A stretch of DNA of 32,752 nucleotides from NCBI GenBank assembly GCA_030765685.1, contig JAVCCB010000089.1, positions 1 to 32,752 of the forward strand. Direction: 5' to 3'. Below, in pieces: positions 1-7,296 of the stretch. Below the pieces are notes generated by a model. It was given only the letters and a program-made list of their open reading frames with translations, was not told the origin of the DNA and made no database searches. Within the stretch, counting starts at the first letter, position 1, and each line of letters opens with the position of its first letter. The stretch is from Candidatus Tantalella remota. GTDB taxonomy: Bacteria; Omnitrophota; Gorgyraeia; Tantalellales; Tantalellaceae. The position numbers and the translations under genes are program-made.

Positions 1-437
1 CTTTTCGCGAGATACTTTTTCTCCACCACGCCGATGATAGATACGTCTATCGTGAGCCTGGCGGCGGCAACGGTATCTCCACCGACGACACTGACTCCGT
101 ATTTCCGGCACATCTTAAATATGCCGTCATAGATCTTTTTCACTGACCCGGCGGTCATTTTCGGCGACACTCCGACGGACACCGTAATATACAAGGGTTT
201 TCCGCCCATGGCAGCTATATCGCTTATATTAACGGCAACTGCTTTATGTCCTATTTTCCCATATCCGTCTTTCAGCCTGAAATGAGTTCCCTCGATGAGC
301 ATATCAGACGCCCATAAAAGATACTTCTTTTTGTCATACTCCAGGACGGCGCAATCGTCACCGATACCAAGCTTCACCCCTTTAGCGGGTTTCCCTGCTC
401 TTCTTCGTATGTCATCTATAAGTTTTAGTTCTTTCAT
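1..437 (-). CDS. thiL: Thiamine-monophosphate kinase ThiL, N-terminal part (cut by left edge)
   Basis: ThiL phosphorylates thiamine monophosphate to thiamine diphosphate with ATP in the cytoplasm, the last step of cofactor synthesis. About 145 codons are visible from the ATG at 437; the rest lies outside the window. Family motifs seen are GIGDDCAVL (residues 24-32), the metal/ATP-site segment DMLIEGTHF, then AVAVNISDIAAMGG and VGGDT. The visible part has no stop or frameshift. There is no convincing ribosome binding site in front of the ATG; a 7-nt periodic repeat tract begins about 12 bases upstream. It is the last gene of the minus-strand series in this window and is separated from mtnA by repetitive DNA. 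Identification from motifs is firm. Confidence 0.93.
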   Translation of the reverse strand, partial: MKELKLIDDIRRRAGKPAKGVKLGIGDDCAVLEYDKKKYLLWASDMLIEGTHFRLKDGYGKIGHKAVAVNISDIAAMGGKPLYITVSVGVSPKMTAGSVKKIYDGIFKMCRKYGVSVVGGDTVAAARLTIDVSIIGVVEKKYLAK

Positions 438-448
438 AACTTTAGCGT

Positions 449-545
449 ATGGTACCGAGTATCGAGTACCGGGTATCGGCTCGGTACCCGGCACCCAGGA
501 CCCGGTACCTATTAGCACCTGATCCCTATTCCCTGATATTCCGTA
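449..545. repeat. Degenerate heptad array, CGGTACC / GAGTATC type, grading into CCCTATT
   Basis: Short units of seven bases follow each other from about 451 (GAGTATC, GAGTACC, GGGTATC, then CGGTACC, CGGCACC). They run into CCTGATCC and CCCTATT units. The tract lies in the mtnA-thiL gap and has no coding potential of its own. Confidence 0.8.
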
Positions 546-660
546 TGTCGTTAATCGGTTACGTCTATGGAATCGTCAAGGGGTTTAGGGTTGCAGTCAA
601 AACGTAACCCTATAACGACAACTGTTTCGCTAGCCGTAACCCTACAACGTACTCCTATAA
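546..660. other. Spacer, mostly unexplained
   Basis: This is the middle of the 318-base gap between mtnA and thiL. It holds diffuse CGTAACCCTA-like motifs, seen near 605 and 649, that look like eroded repeat units. I see no gene, RNA or clear promoter here. A 67-codon open frame across 551-754 is made of repeat sequence and is not considered a gene. Confidence 0.5.
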
Positions 661-745
661 TCAGTCCCTGATATCCTAGTCCCCAATATCCTGATACCCC
701 GATATCCTGATACCCCGATATCCTGATACCCCGATATCCTGACTC
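661..745. repeat. GATATCC-type array with a 16-bp tandem repeat
   Basis: A 16-base unit, GATATCCTGATACCCC, is repeated about 3.6 times almost perfectly at 685-742. It is preceded by looser CCTGATATCC and TAGTCCC units. The array stops about 13 bases from the stop codon of mtnA (756-758). Confidence 0.85.
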
Positions 746-755
746 TCTTCCCAAC

Positions 756-1799
756 TTACCGTTTATTTCCCCCCACTACTCTCATTACCTTCTCCCTGTC
801 CGGTCTCCTTATGACTCCCTTTTCCGTAATTATCGCCGTTATAAGATCTTTCGGGGTCACGTCGAACGCGGGATTCCTGACATCTACATCGCTTACCGTT
901 ATGGGAACGCCCTTTATCTCCCTCACTTCGGAGGCGGAGCGTTCTTCTATGGGTATATCTTTCCCGGTTTTAAGTGACAGGTCAAAAGTCGATACCGGAG
1001 CCGCTACATAAAACGGCACTTTATGATATTTCGCCATCACCGCCAGGCCGTACGTTCCTATCTTATTGGCGGTGTCACCGTTAGAAGCGATACGGTCGGC
1101 GCCTACAACTATAAGGTCGATCTCTTTCTTTGCCATGATCGAAGCCGCCATATTGTCGCATATAAGCGTCGTAGGTATACCTTCCTGCATAAGTTCCCAT
1201 ACCGTAAGGCGCGCCCCCTGGAGAACGGGTCTCGTCTCATCGACATAAACCATTTTTATCTTTTTTTTCGAAGAAAAGATAACGCCTAAAGCCGTGCCGT
1301 AGGCTCCCGTGGCCAGACCGCCGGCGTTACAGTGTGTAAGGACATTGGCCTTCTCGGGGATAAGTTTACGCCCATTACTGCCTATAGCGTGGCAGATCTT
1401 TTTATCTTCCGCGAGTATTCTGTTCGCCTCTTTCAGAAGCAGCTGCTTTATCTCTCTGATACTTTTTCTGCTGTTACGCGCCACCACTCCTTCCATCCTC
1501 TCCAACGCCCAAAAAAGGTTACGCGCCGTAGGACGGGAAGATGCCAGGTACTTCGTCACTTTCCATAACTCTTTGCTGAAAGTTTTCATGTCTTTGGCGC
1601 GGCTTCCCCGAACACCCAGGTATACCCCGTAAGCTCCCGCTATGCCGATCGCCGGGGCCCCTCTTATTATCATCGTCTTTATGGCGTCATGCATATCTTT
1701 CGCACTGACACAATTCACATACCGCGCCTTCCTGGGAAGAATGCGCTGATCGATAAGTTCCGCGCGGTTGTTCTTCCATCTTATAGTGTCGTATGACAT
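756..1799 (-). CDS. mtnA: S-methyl-5-thioribose-1-phosphate isomerase MtnA
   Basis: MtnA converts the aldose 5-methylthioribose 1-phosphate to the ketose 5-methylthioribulose 1-phosphate in the methionine salvage pathway. It belongs to the eIF2B-like family. The 347-residue length is normal. Visible motifs are RGAPAIGIAGAYG (46-58), the catalytic cysteine in THCNAGGLATG (Cys157) and the catalytic aspartate in VVGADRI (Asp235), followed by NGDTANKIGTY. The ATG at 1799 has a good ribosome binding site (AGGAGAA, 5 bases away). No other methionine-salvage gene is in the window, so the pathway must be completed elsewhere, or the enzyme may act on a related pentose phosphate. Repetitive spacers lie on both sides, so it may form its own transcription unit. 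Confidence 0.96.
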   Translation of the reverse strand: MSYDTIRWKNNRAELIDQRILPRKARYVNCVSAKDMHDAIKTMIIRGAPAIGIAGAYGVYLGVRGSRAKDMKTFSKELWKVTKYLASSRPTARNLFWALERMEGVVARNSRKSIREIKQLLLKEANRILAEDKKICHAIGSNGRKLIPEKANVLTHCNAGGLATGAYGTALGVIFSSKKKIKMVYVDETRPVLQGARLTVWELMQEGIPTTLICDNMAASIMAKKEIDLIVVGADRIASNGDTANKIGTYGLAVMAKYHKVPFYVAAPVSTFDLSLKTGKDIPIEERSASEVREIKGVPITVSDVDVRNPAFDVTPKDLITAIITEKGVIRRPDREKVMRVVGGNKR

Positions 1800-1825
1800 T
1801 ATTCTCCTGTCGTTGCTCGCTATTT

Positions 1826-1999
1826 TAGTATTTAGTATTTTGTATTCAGTATTTAGTTCAACAATTAAGGTTAAGGTTGAGATTAAGGTTCAGCTTTGTC
1901 CCCGATGTCCTGATATCCTAGTCCCTAATATCCTGATTCCCTGATATCCTGACTCTATCCTCAATTCCCAGATTTCCTATCCTTTATCCTTTATCCTTA
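1826..1999. repeat. Successive heptad arrays: TAGTATT, AAGGTTA, GATATCC, CCTTTAT
   Basis: Five units of seven bases run in perfect phase at 1826-1860 (TAGTATT twice, then three variants ending TAGTTCA). AAGGTTA-like units follow at 1862-1890, CTGATATCC/TAGTCCC units at about 1905-1955, and CCTTTAT units at about 1978-1999. This fills the right part of the 620-base gap between the CPBP protease and mtnA, next to the mtnA start side. Confidence 0.85.
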
Positions 2000-2000
2000 A

Positions 2001-2090
2001 ATACCCGGTACCCGCCTGTCCGCCGACTTGTCCGCCATAGCTTCAGCGAAGGCGGAAGCTTCAGCGAAGGCGGGATACCCGGGACTCGAT
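2001..2090. repeat. Nested repeat element, copy 1 (TCCGCC...AAGGCGG inside a CGGTACCC array)
   Basis: An inverted-repeat element runs from CCGCCTGTCCGCC, through TAGCTTCAGCGAAGGCGG and a second AGCTTCAGCGAAGGCGG, to GGGATACCCGG. Its outer borders are CGGTACCC and GATACCCGG, that is, units of the CGGTACC array family. It therefore looks like an element inserted into such an array. Near-identical copies are at 2331-2416 and, in shorter form, at 3817-3874. Confidence 0.85.
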
Positions 2091-2106
2091 ACCTGGTCCT
2101 GTTTTT

Positions 2107-2187
2107 TGTCATCCCGAGCGAAGCCGAGGGATCTAAATACCGTCATTGCGCGGAGAAGCGCAGCTGCGACAAAGCAATCTCATCCAG
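2107..2187. repeat. Two short palindromic dispersed repeats
   Basis: GTCATCCCGAGCGAAGCCGAGGGATCT (2108-2134, given here only as a landmark for its CGAGCGAAGCCGAGG core) is followed by a CGTCATTGCGCGG...CAAAGCAATCTC element (2141-2182). Elements of this shape are widespread intergenic repeats in many bacterial genomes. No gene is present. Confidence 0.7.
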
Positions 2188-2193
2188 CCATTA

Positions 2194-2300
2194 CCTATCC
2201 TTTATCCTTTATCCTTTATCCTTTATCCTTAAGTTCCGTCCCTGATATCCCTGATATCCCAATATCCTAGTCCCTGATCCCCTGATCCCCCGATGTCCCG
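2194..2300. repeat. CCTTTAT heptad array followed by GATATCC octads
   Basis: Four exact CCTTTAT units at 2199-2226 are followed by CCTTAAG, then CCTGATATCC, AATATCC, TAGTCCC and TGATCCCC units to about 2300. The 7-nt phase is exact in the first part. Confidence 0.85.
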
Positions 2301-2330
2301 TTTCTACGAGTATCCAGCGCTGAAACCCGA

Positions 2331-2416
2331 TACTCGGTACCCGCCTGTCCGCCGACTTGTCCGCCATAGCTTCAGCGAAGGCGGTAGCTTCAGCGAAGGC
2401 GGGATACCCGGTACTG
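2331..2416. repeat. Nested repeat element, copy 2
   Basis: This is the same architecture and nearly the same sequence as 2001-2090: CTCGGTACCCGCCTGTCCGCC, the CTTGTCCGCC segment, two GCTTCAGCGAAGGCGG units and GGGATACCCGGTACT. It ends four bases before the stop codon of the CPBP protease gene (2420-2422). Confidence 0.85.
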
Positions 2417-2419
2417 CTA

Positions 2420-3505
2420 CTACCCCAGCGCCCGTACTAAGAAAACCAGTATAACCATCCCCACATTGTGTACTATATGGACGCAAATAGAGGGCACGAG
2501 CGATCCTGTCCTCTCATAAAGATACGCCAAAAGAAGACCCAGGACAAAAATCGGCAGGAATCCCACAATATGCGTGTGTAAAAGCGAGAATACCAAAGCT
2601 GTCGCCAGCATGGACCAGAAAACGCCCCATTTTCTTTTCATCGCTTTATACATAAAACCCCTGAAAAATATCTCTTCCGCTATCGGGCTGAAAATAGCCG
2701 CAAAAAGTGTGGAGAACCACAATACGGCGGTCTGCTTTTCCTCCATAAAGATCTCTACTATGGGCTGTACCGGCGGCTTATACGCAAACATCTTCGTCAC
2801 GAAATACGTGACCACCATTATCAGTATCAATACCGGTATTATCGCGAGATAACCCGTAAGTCCGTAGAAAACACCTTTCAAAAACTTCTTCGCGCTTAAT
2901 CCTACAACTTCTATTTTCTGCCCGTATTTGCGTACAATAAAATAAAAGATCACGCTTATACCCACGACGTTCATGACCGCCGTATTGAAGACCATCTGGA
3001 AATTGTCGTTATTAAATACGGGTATCAGCTCTCCCACCATACTCTGGAGGATTATGAACAGGTACCCGCATCCGAGGAAAATGAGTGTCACCCTCGCTAC
3101 ATCCCCCAGTGTCCAGCGCGCGGGTTCCGAACGTATCAACGTGATGTCAAAGAGCCGTTTACGCGCCTTACATGTCAGGAAATATACATCCAGGATGACG
3201 CCTAAAAAGATCACAAAAAGTATCAGGAGGTTCAAAAGTCCCAGAAAAAGATACAGCGTCGGATCATCTTCGGCTATTTTCTCGAACTTTTCACGCCGGG
3301 CCTCAATATCTTCCTCATCAAACATCGTTTCCGCGTCTGTTTCTTCCGACGCCTTGAGAGCCGCTTCTTCCGTTACCTGAGGCTCGCTGGAGTCCTCATC
3401 CATCATCTTTCCGCCCACAAAAGCGAGAAAATTCATCCCGACTATAAAGACGACCAGGACAACGTAAAGCTTATTTCTGCCTATAAAGTTAGTGAATCGT
3501 GACAT
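2420..3505 (-). CDS. CPBP-family intramembrane metalloprotease
   Basis: This 361-residue polytopic membrane protein carries the CPBP (CAAX protease / Abi) domain in its C-terminal third. The catalytic motifs are all visible: AEEIFFRGF (Glu277, Glu278 and Arg282), FSLLHTH (His310 or His312) and the C-terminal CVHIVHN (His343, His346). One membrane helix lies at about 14-32. It is followed by an unusually acidic soluble segment (about 35-80, rich in Glu and Asp) and then roughly seven further helices. Family members cleave peptides within membranes; the substrate here cannot be told. The ATG at 3505 is preceded by a TCGTATT heptad array and has no evident ribosome binding site. The stop codon abuts a repeat element. 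Function beyond the family is unknown. Confidence 0.9.
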   Translation of the reverse strand: MSRFTNFIGRNKLYVVLVVFIVGMNFLAFVGGKMMDEDSSEPQVTEEAALKASEETDAETMFDEEDIEARREKFEKIAEDDPTLYLFLGLLNLLILFVIFLGVILDVYFLTCKARKRLFDITLIRSEPARWTLGDVARVTLIFLGCGYLFIILQSMVGELIPVFNNDNFQMVFNTAVMNVVGISVIFYFIVRKYGQKIEVVGLSAKKFLKGVFYGLTGYLAIIPVLILIMVVTYFVTKMFAYKPPVQPIVEIFMEEKQTAVLWFSTLFAAIFSPIAEEIFFRGFMYKAMKRKWGVFWSMLATALVFSLLHTHIVGFLPIFVLGLLLAYLYERTGSLVPSICVHIVHNVGMVILVFLVRALG

Positions 3506-3510
3506 AGTTT

Positions 3511-3550
3511 TCGTATTTCGTATATCGTATTTAGTTCAAAAACAAAGTTA
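3511..3550. repeat. TCGTATT heptad array
   Basis: Four units in exact 7-nt phase (TCGTATT, TCGTATA, TCGTATT, TAGTTCA at 3511-3538) lie directly upstream of the CPBP protease start. An AAGTTAAGGTT unit follows. The tract ends in the same TAGTTCA unit as the array at 1826-1860. Confidence 0.85.
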
Positions 3551-3557
3551 AGGTTGA

Positions 3558-3730
3558 CGTCATCCCCGAATGTGACCGAGGGGCAAAGGTCCCCGAGGAA
3601 ACCGAAGGTTCCCCGTAATAAAATTAAATGCATGTAGGGAAATGCCGAATGCCAGAGGGCTTCGGCCTCTTAGCGGGGATCCAATAAAAATATTACTTCC
3701 ATTTGATTCCCGCTTCCGCGGGAATAACGT
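3558..3730. repeat. Composite palindromic dispersed repeat, copy 1
   Basis: The element starts GTCATCCCCG and contains GAGGGGCAAAGGTCCCCGAG, a TGCCGAATGCCAGAGGGC arm and GCGGGGATCC. A spacer at about 3681-3710 contains AAAAATATTACTTCC, and the end is the hairpin CCCGCTTCCGCGGG (3709-3722) followed by AATAACG. The spacer and its flanks match 9188-9231 almost base for base. A degenerate third copy is at 29340-29463. Confidence 0.8.
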
Positions 3731-3737
3731 TCGAGTT

Positions 3738-3816
3738 CCGTCCCTGATGTCCTGATATCCTAATCCCTAATACCCGGATCCCCCGATGTCCCTATTCCCT
3801 ATTCCCTTACTTCCCG
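3738..3816. repeat. GATATCC / CCCTATT array
   Basis: Units of the form CCTGATATCC, TAATCCC and TAATACCC are followed by CCCTATT repeats. The tract fills the space between the composite repeat and the nested element. Confidence 0.75.
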
Positions 3817-3874
3817 ATACTCGGTACCCGCCTGTCCGCCATAGCTTCAGCGAAGGCGGGATACCCGGTACCCC
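3817..3874. repeat. Nested repeat element, copy 3 (short form)
   Basis: It has the same CTCGGTACCC and GGGATACCCGGTACC borders as copies 1 and 2. The interior is shorter, with one CTGTCCGCC and one TAGCTTCAGCGAAGGCGG. It ends one or two bases before the stop codon of the TatD-radical SAM gene (3876-3878). Confidence 0.85.
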
Positions 3875-3875
3875 A

Positions 3876-5252
3876 TCAGCCCACTACATGCAAATGACGC
3901 AAACGGAAAGATGCTCCGAACTCTTCCGCCAAACGCCGGCATTTTCTCACACCGTCCTCACCTATCATATCCAGACATGTCACCTCGACTTTTATACCCT
4001 GCCCGACGCAGGTCCTGATAAAATCAAGTATGGACTCATGGGCGGCCTTGCCGAAAACCGAACGGCAAAGATGCGCGTACGCGTCCGGTTCAGCCGAGTT
4101 AAGACTCACGGAAACCCTGTCAACAAGACCTTTCATCTCCGTCGCTATCTCTCGCCTGTTTATAAGATCCCCTTCCCCGTTGGTCGTAAGCCTTACCTTG
4201 CCGCCTTTGGACTTAACGTATGACGCTACTTTTTTGAGAACATCAAAACGGACTGTCGGTTCACCGAAACCGCAGAAAACTATCTCGTCATAATCCGTGG
4301 GTTCGCCTATAGCTGTCACCAGATCGTCATATGAAGGTTCCTTGTCCAGCTTCAGATTATGACCTTTTACATAATCCGATACCTCTCGGGCACAGAAAGT
4401 GCACCTGTTAGTACACCTGTGCGTTATGTTCAGGTACAGCGAATCACGTATCTTATACGCTACCGTATCTCCCGACTCCAGACCTAACCGGAAGAGCTTG
4501 TCAGCGTTTCGGGTAGTCGCCCCCGCTATTTCCTCTTTCGGCATACCATATATATCAGCGTATGTATCCAGAAGGTTATTCACAAAAGCCGGTTCGTTCC
4601 TTTTGCCCCGCAAGGGTTCCGGGGTTATATATGGCGAATCCGTCTCCAGAAAAAGTTTATCTAAAGGCACACGAGCGGCCAACTCCCGCAGATCCGAGGC
4701 TTTCCCGAAAGTAATATTGCCCGCGAAAGATACAAAGAAGTCCAGGGCAAGCACCTCTCTCAGAAATTCAGCGTCACCGGAAAAACAATGTACCACGCCT
4801 CTTAAAACATTAAAATCCTGAGGTCTTATTATATCCAACAAGTCCCCGCTCGCGTTCCGATTATGCAGTATCACCGGCAGATCCAGCTCTCTTGCGATAG
4901 AGAAACATCCTTTAAAAAGTCTTATCTGGTTGTCCCGTTCGGCATAATCCCGGTAATAATCAAGCCCTATCTCGCCTATAGCTACCACTTTAGGCGACGA
5001 TATCGCTATATCCCTTACCCGCTCTATATCCGCGGGGGTTGCTTTATCCGCTTCATGCGGGTGTATGCCTACAGCGGCAAATATCTCATCGTGGGAGGCA
5101 GCCAGAGCGATCGCTTCTTCGCTGCTGGGTATGCTTACCCCCGGCACTATCATGCGAACAACACCAGAGTCCACGGCATTTTTTATAACCGCTTCCCGGT
5201 CTTCGTCATACTGCTTCAGATCAAGATGGCAATGGGTATCTATTAACTTCAT
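3876..5252 (-). CDS. TatD-family metal-dependent DNase fused to a radical SAM domain
   Basis: Residues 1 to about 258 are a complete TatD hydrolase with its metal-ligand pattern: THCHLD (His7, His9), GEIGLD (Glu94), His130 in VILHNR, His155 in VVHCFSG and Asp205 in ETDSPY. Residues from about 265 to 458 form a short radical SAM domain. Its CxxxCxxC cluster motif is Cys280, Cys284 and Cys287, followed by a GFGEPT motif that helps bind S-adenosylmethionine. Such a radical SAM partner is known as the TatD-associated radical SAM family, here as one chain. TatD proteins are 3'-5' exonucleases; the radical SAM reaction is not known. The ATG at 5252 gives the standard TatD N-terminus. The gene follows metG and the MGMT gene, matching the metG-tatD neighbourhood of Bacillus. 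Confidence 0.93.
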   Translation of the reverse strand: MKLIDTHCHLDLKQYDEDREAVIKNAVDSGVVRMIVPGVSIPSSEEAIALAASHDEIFAAVGIHPHEADKATPADIERVRDIAISSPKVVAIGEIGLDYYRDYAERDNQIRLFKGCFSIARELDLPVILHNRNASGDLLDIIRPQDFNVLRGVVHCFSGDAEFLREVLALDFFVSFAGNITFGKASDLRELAARVPLDKLFLETDSPYITPEPLRGKRNEPAFVNNLLDTYADIYGMPKEEIAGATTRNADKLFRLGLESGDTVAYKIRDSLYLNITHRCTNRCTFCAREVSDYVKGHNLKLDKEPSYDDLVTAIGEPTDYDEIVFCGFGEPTVRFDVLKKVASYVKSKGGKVRLTTNGEGDLINRREIATEMKGLVDRVSVSLNSAEPDAYAHLCRSVFGKAAHESILDFIRTCVGQGIKVEVTCLDMIGEDGVRKCRRLAEEFGASFRLRHLHVVG

Positions 5253-5270
5253 ATTATGCTCGCCAATTCT

Positions 5271-5368
5271 AAGTAAAAAGTAAAAAGGAAAAGGGAAAAA
5301 GGAAAGGTTTCTTGTTAGGCATAAAGGCCCTTCCTACATTTTTTCCTTTATCCTTTTTCCTTTATCCT
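5271..5368. repeat. Opposed heptad arrays, AAGGAAA and CCTTTAT
   Basis: Five exactly phased units (AAGTAAA, AAGTAAA, AAGGAAA, AGGGAAA, AAGGAAA) occupy 5271-5305. The complementary-type units TTTATCC and TTTTTCC occupy 5340-5368. The two halves could pair into a stem in the transcript. The right end runs into the MGMT gene: its stop codon (5362-5364) lies inside a TTTATCC unit (5361-5367). Confidence 0.85.
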
Positions 5369-5679
5369 TCACTGTTATTCCTTCCTTCTTTTTTCAACAA
5401 CGCTCGTTTCTTAACTATTCCGCCGGAGTATCCGCCGATGGTACCGTCGGACGCTATGACCCTGTGACACGGCACATCAGGCACGTAAGGGTTGATCGCC
5501 ATGACCTGCCCCACCGCCCTCGCGGCGCGGGGCGAACCCGCTTCACGCGCTACCCATCCATAAGACTTTACTTCGCCTTCCGGAATATCCGCGACAACCA
5601 TAAGAACTTTCTTCTGAAAATCCGTAAGTTCCGGATCCTCACCGATCATATTTTTCAACTTTGACTTTTGATCGCCCAT
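5362..5679 (-). CDS. MGMT-family protein (catalytic domain only, methyl-acceptor Cys retained)
   Basis: This 105-residue protein corresponds to the C-terminal DNA-binding and alkyl-acceptor domain of O6-alkylguanine-DNA alkyltransferases. It lacks the usual N-terminal domain. Visible motifs are FQKKVLMVVADIPEGEVKSYG (residues 21-41), the DNA-binding segment RAARAVGQVM and the active-site motif PCHRV with Cys71. The GGYSGG loop follows. The small alkyltransferase-like (ATL) proteins have a similar size but replace this Cys, so the protein may be a minimal suicide repair enzyme. The ATG at 5679 is preceded by AGGA about 11 bases away. The last five codons and the stop are built from repeat units, so the C-terminus may have been remodelled. 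Confidence 0.9.
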   Translation of the reverse strand: MGDQKSKLKNMIGEDPELTDFQKKVLMVVADIPEGEVKSYGWVAREAGSPRAARAVGQVMAINPYVPDVPCHRVIASDGTIGGYSGGIVKKRALLKKEGRNNSEG

Positions 5680-5724
5680 GGCTTTATGTCCTGTAAATAA
5701 AAAAATAACGGGCAGGAACTCTGA

Positions 5725-7290
5725 TCACTGTATTCGCGGGAATAAGGGATCGCCCTTTGATACCTTTGTGCCGGCAGGAAATCTTCTGCCGGAAGATACC
5801 TCGGTCAGCTCCGACACGCTTATCGACTCTTCTATCTTACCTCCAAGCCCGAGCTGGTCCCACATACGCTGTGACGTCGAAGGCATCACAGGTGAAACAC
5901 CGATCGCCGCGGCTCTTAACACTTCAAGGAGATCAGCCATTATGAGCTTTATCGCGTCCATATCATTCTCTTTGGCATAGGTCCAGGGCGCGGATTCCTC
6001 TATATATTTGTTAGCCTTTCCTATAACGGACATTATCTCTTCCAGGGCTTCTTTGATCCTGAGGTCGGGGCTGAGCATGTTCTGAGTCACCGCGGGAAGA
6101 AGGCTCCCCACCGCGTCTTTCATATTATCGCTTCTGGACTGCTGCTCATCATCCACCGAGATGCCTGATACCTCAGGCGCTTCGCCTTCAAAATATTTCT
6201 CAACCATCGTAAGCGTCCTGTTCAGGAGATTACCCATATCATTGGCAAGGTCGGTATTATACATACTCACCAGGGCGTCTTCAGAAAAAACACCGTCCTG
6301 CCCCAGACTTACGGCTTTAAGGACAAAAAATCTCAACGGATCCACACCATATTTCTCAGCGAGTTCCACCGGATTGACCACATTCCCTTTGGACTTGGAG
6401 ATCTTTTCATCACCCATTTTCCACCACCCATGAGCAAAAACGGTCTTCGGCAGAGAAAAACCCGCGCTGTGAAGCATTATCGGCCAGTAAACAGCATGGT
6501 GACGCAAGATATCCTTAGCGATCATGTGGACATCCGCCGGCCAAAGTTCATCGAATCTTCCGATAGCTTTAGGGGCTGAGGTGTAGTTTATCAGCGCGTC
6601 AAACCACACATAGACCACATAATCCTTATCGAACGGAAGCTCCACACCCCAGGGTGATCTTTTCTTCGGGCGGGATATGCAGAGATCCATAAGTTTTTCT
6701 CTCAGAAAACCAAGCACTTCGTTCTTGCGGTAACCGGGCATCACAAATTCAGGGTTATCGTTTATATGATCGATAAGCCACTGTTGATATTTGCTCATCC
6801 TGAAAAAATAGTTCTTTTCCTTGATCCGGTCCACTTTACGATCGCATTCCGGACATATACCGTTCTCGGCCTGGGTATCCGTCCAGAAAGTCTCACACGG
6901 CGTGCAAAACCAGCCGTCGTATTCGCCCTCGTAGATGTCCCCCTTTTCCTTCATGTTGTTCAGAAAATCCTGAACCTCTTTCTTATGCGCCTCGTCGGTG
7001 GTGCGGACAAAATAATCGTACTCTATATCCAGTTCTTTCCACACGTTCTTGAAGTTTGATACTATCCCGTCGACGAACTTCTTTTCCTGACCCTGATCAA
7101 AACCCGCCGCGAGCGCGGCTTCTTCGATCTTTTCACCATGCTCATCCGTGCCGGTAAGAAAGAAAACATCGTTGCCCAGCATACCGTGGAACCTTTTAAG
7201 CGTATCGCATATGATCTGCGTGTACGCGTGACCTATATGCGGATTGGCATTAACATAATAAATAGGAGTGGTAATATAGAATTTTCCCAT
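5725..7290 (-). CDS. metG: Methionyl-tRNA synthetase
   Basis: MetG charges tRNA-Met, including the initiator, with methionine. The class I signatures are PHIGHAY (His18-Gly20-His21) and KISKSKG (296-302). A four-cysteine zinc knuckle is formed by Cys129, Cys132, Cys146 and Cys149. The 521 residues end after the anticodon-binding helical domain, so the C-terminal tRNA-binding/dimerization domain found in longer forms is absent. The gene begins 6 bases after ricT. A GGAGG in the last ricT codons lies 14 bases from the ATG, which suggests translational coupling. Gene order tmk-holB-ricT-metG-tatD is as in Bacillus, apart from small insertions. Confidence 0.97.
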   Translation of the reverse strand: MGKFYITTPIYYVNANPHIGHAYTQIICDTLKRFHGMLGNDVFFLTGTDEHGEKIEEAALAAGFDQGQEKKFVDGIVSNFKNVWKELDIEYDYFVRTTDEAHKKEVQDFLNNMKEKGDIYEGEYDGWFCTPCETFWTDTQAENGICPECDRKVDRIKEKNYFFRMSKYQQWLIDHINDNPEFVMPGYRKNEVLGFLREKLMDLCISRPKKRSPWGVELPFDKDYVVYVWFDALINYTSAPKAIGRFDELWPADVHMIAKDILRHHAVYWPIMLHSAGFSLPKTVFAHGWWKMGDEKISKSKGNVVNPVELAEKYGVDPLRFFVLKAVSLGQDGVFSEDALVSMYNTDLANDMGNLLNRTLTMVEKYFEGEAPEVSGISVDDEQQSRSDNMKDAVGSLLPAVTQNMLSPDLRIKEALEEIMSVIGKANKYIEESAPWTYAKENDMDAIKLIMADLLEVLRAAAIGVSPVMPSTSQRMWDQLGLGGKIEESISVSELTEVSSGRRFPAGTKVSKGDPLFPRIQ

Positions 7291-7296
7291 AACCGG

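Noticed and set aside
685-742. 16-bp tandem repeat as an iteron-type origin
   Set aside because: No initiator gene, DnaA boxes or AT-rich unwinding element lie next to it; it belongs to the intergenic array family.
551-754. 67-codon minus-strand frame rich in Gly, Tyr and Ile
   Set aside because: It is translated from the GATATCC repeat array and has no independent support.
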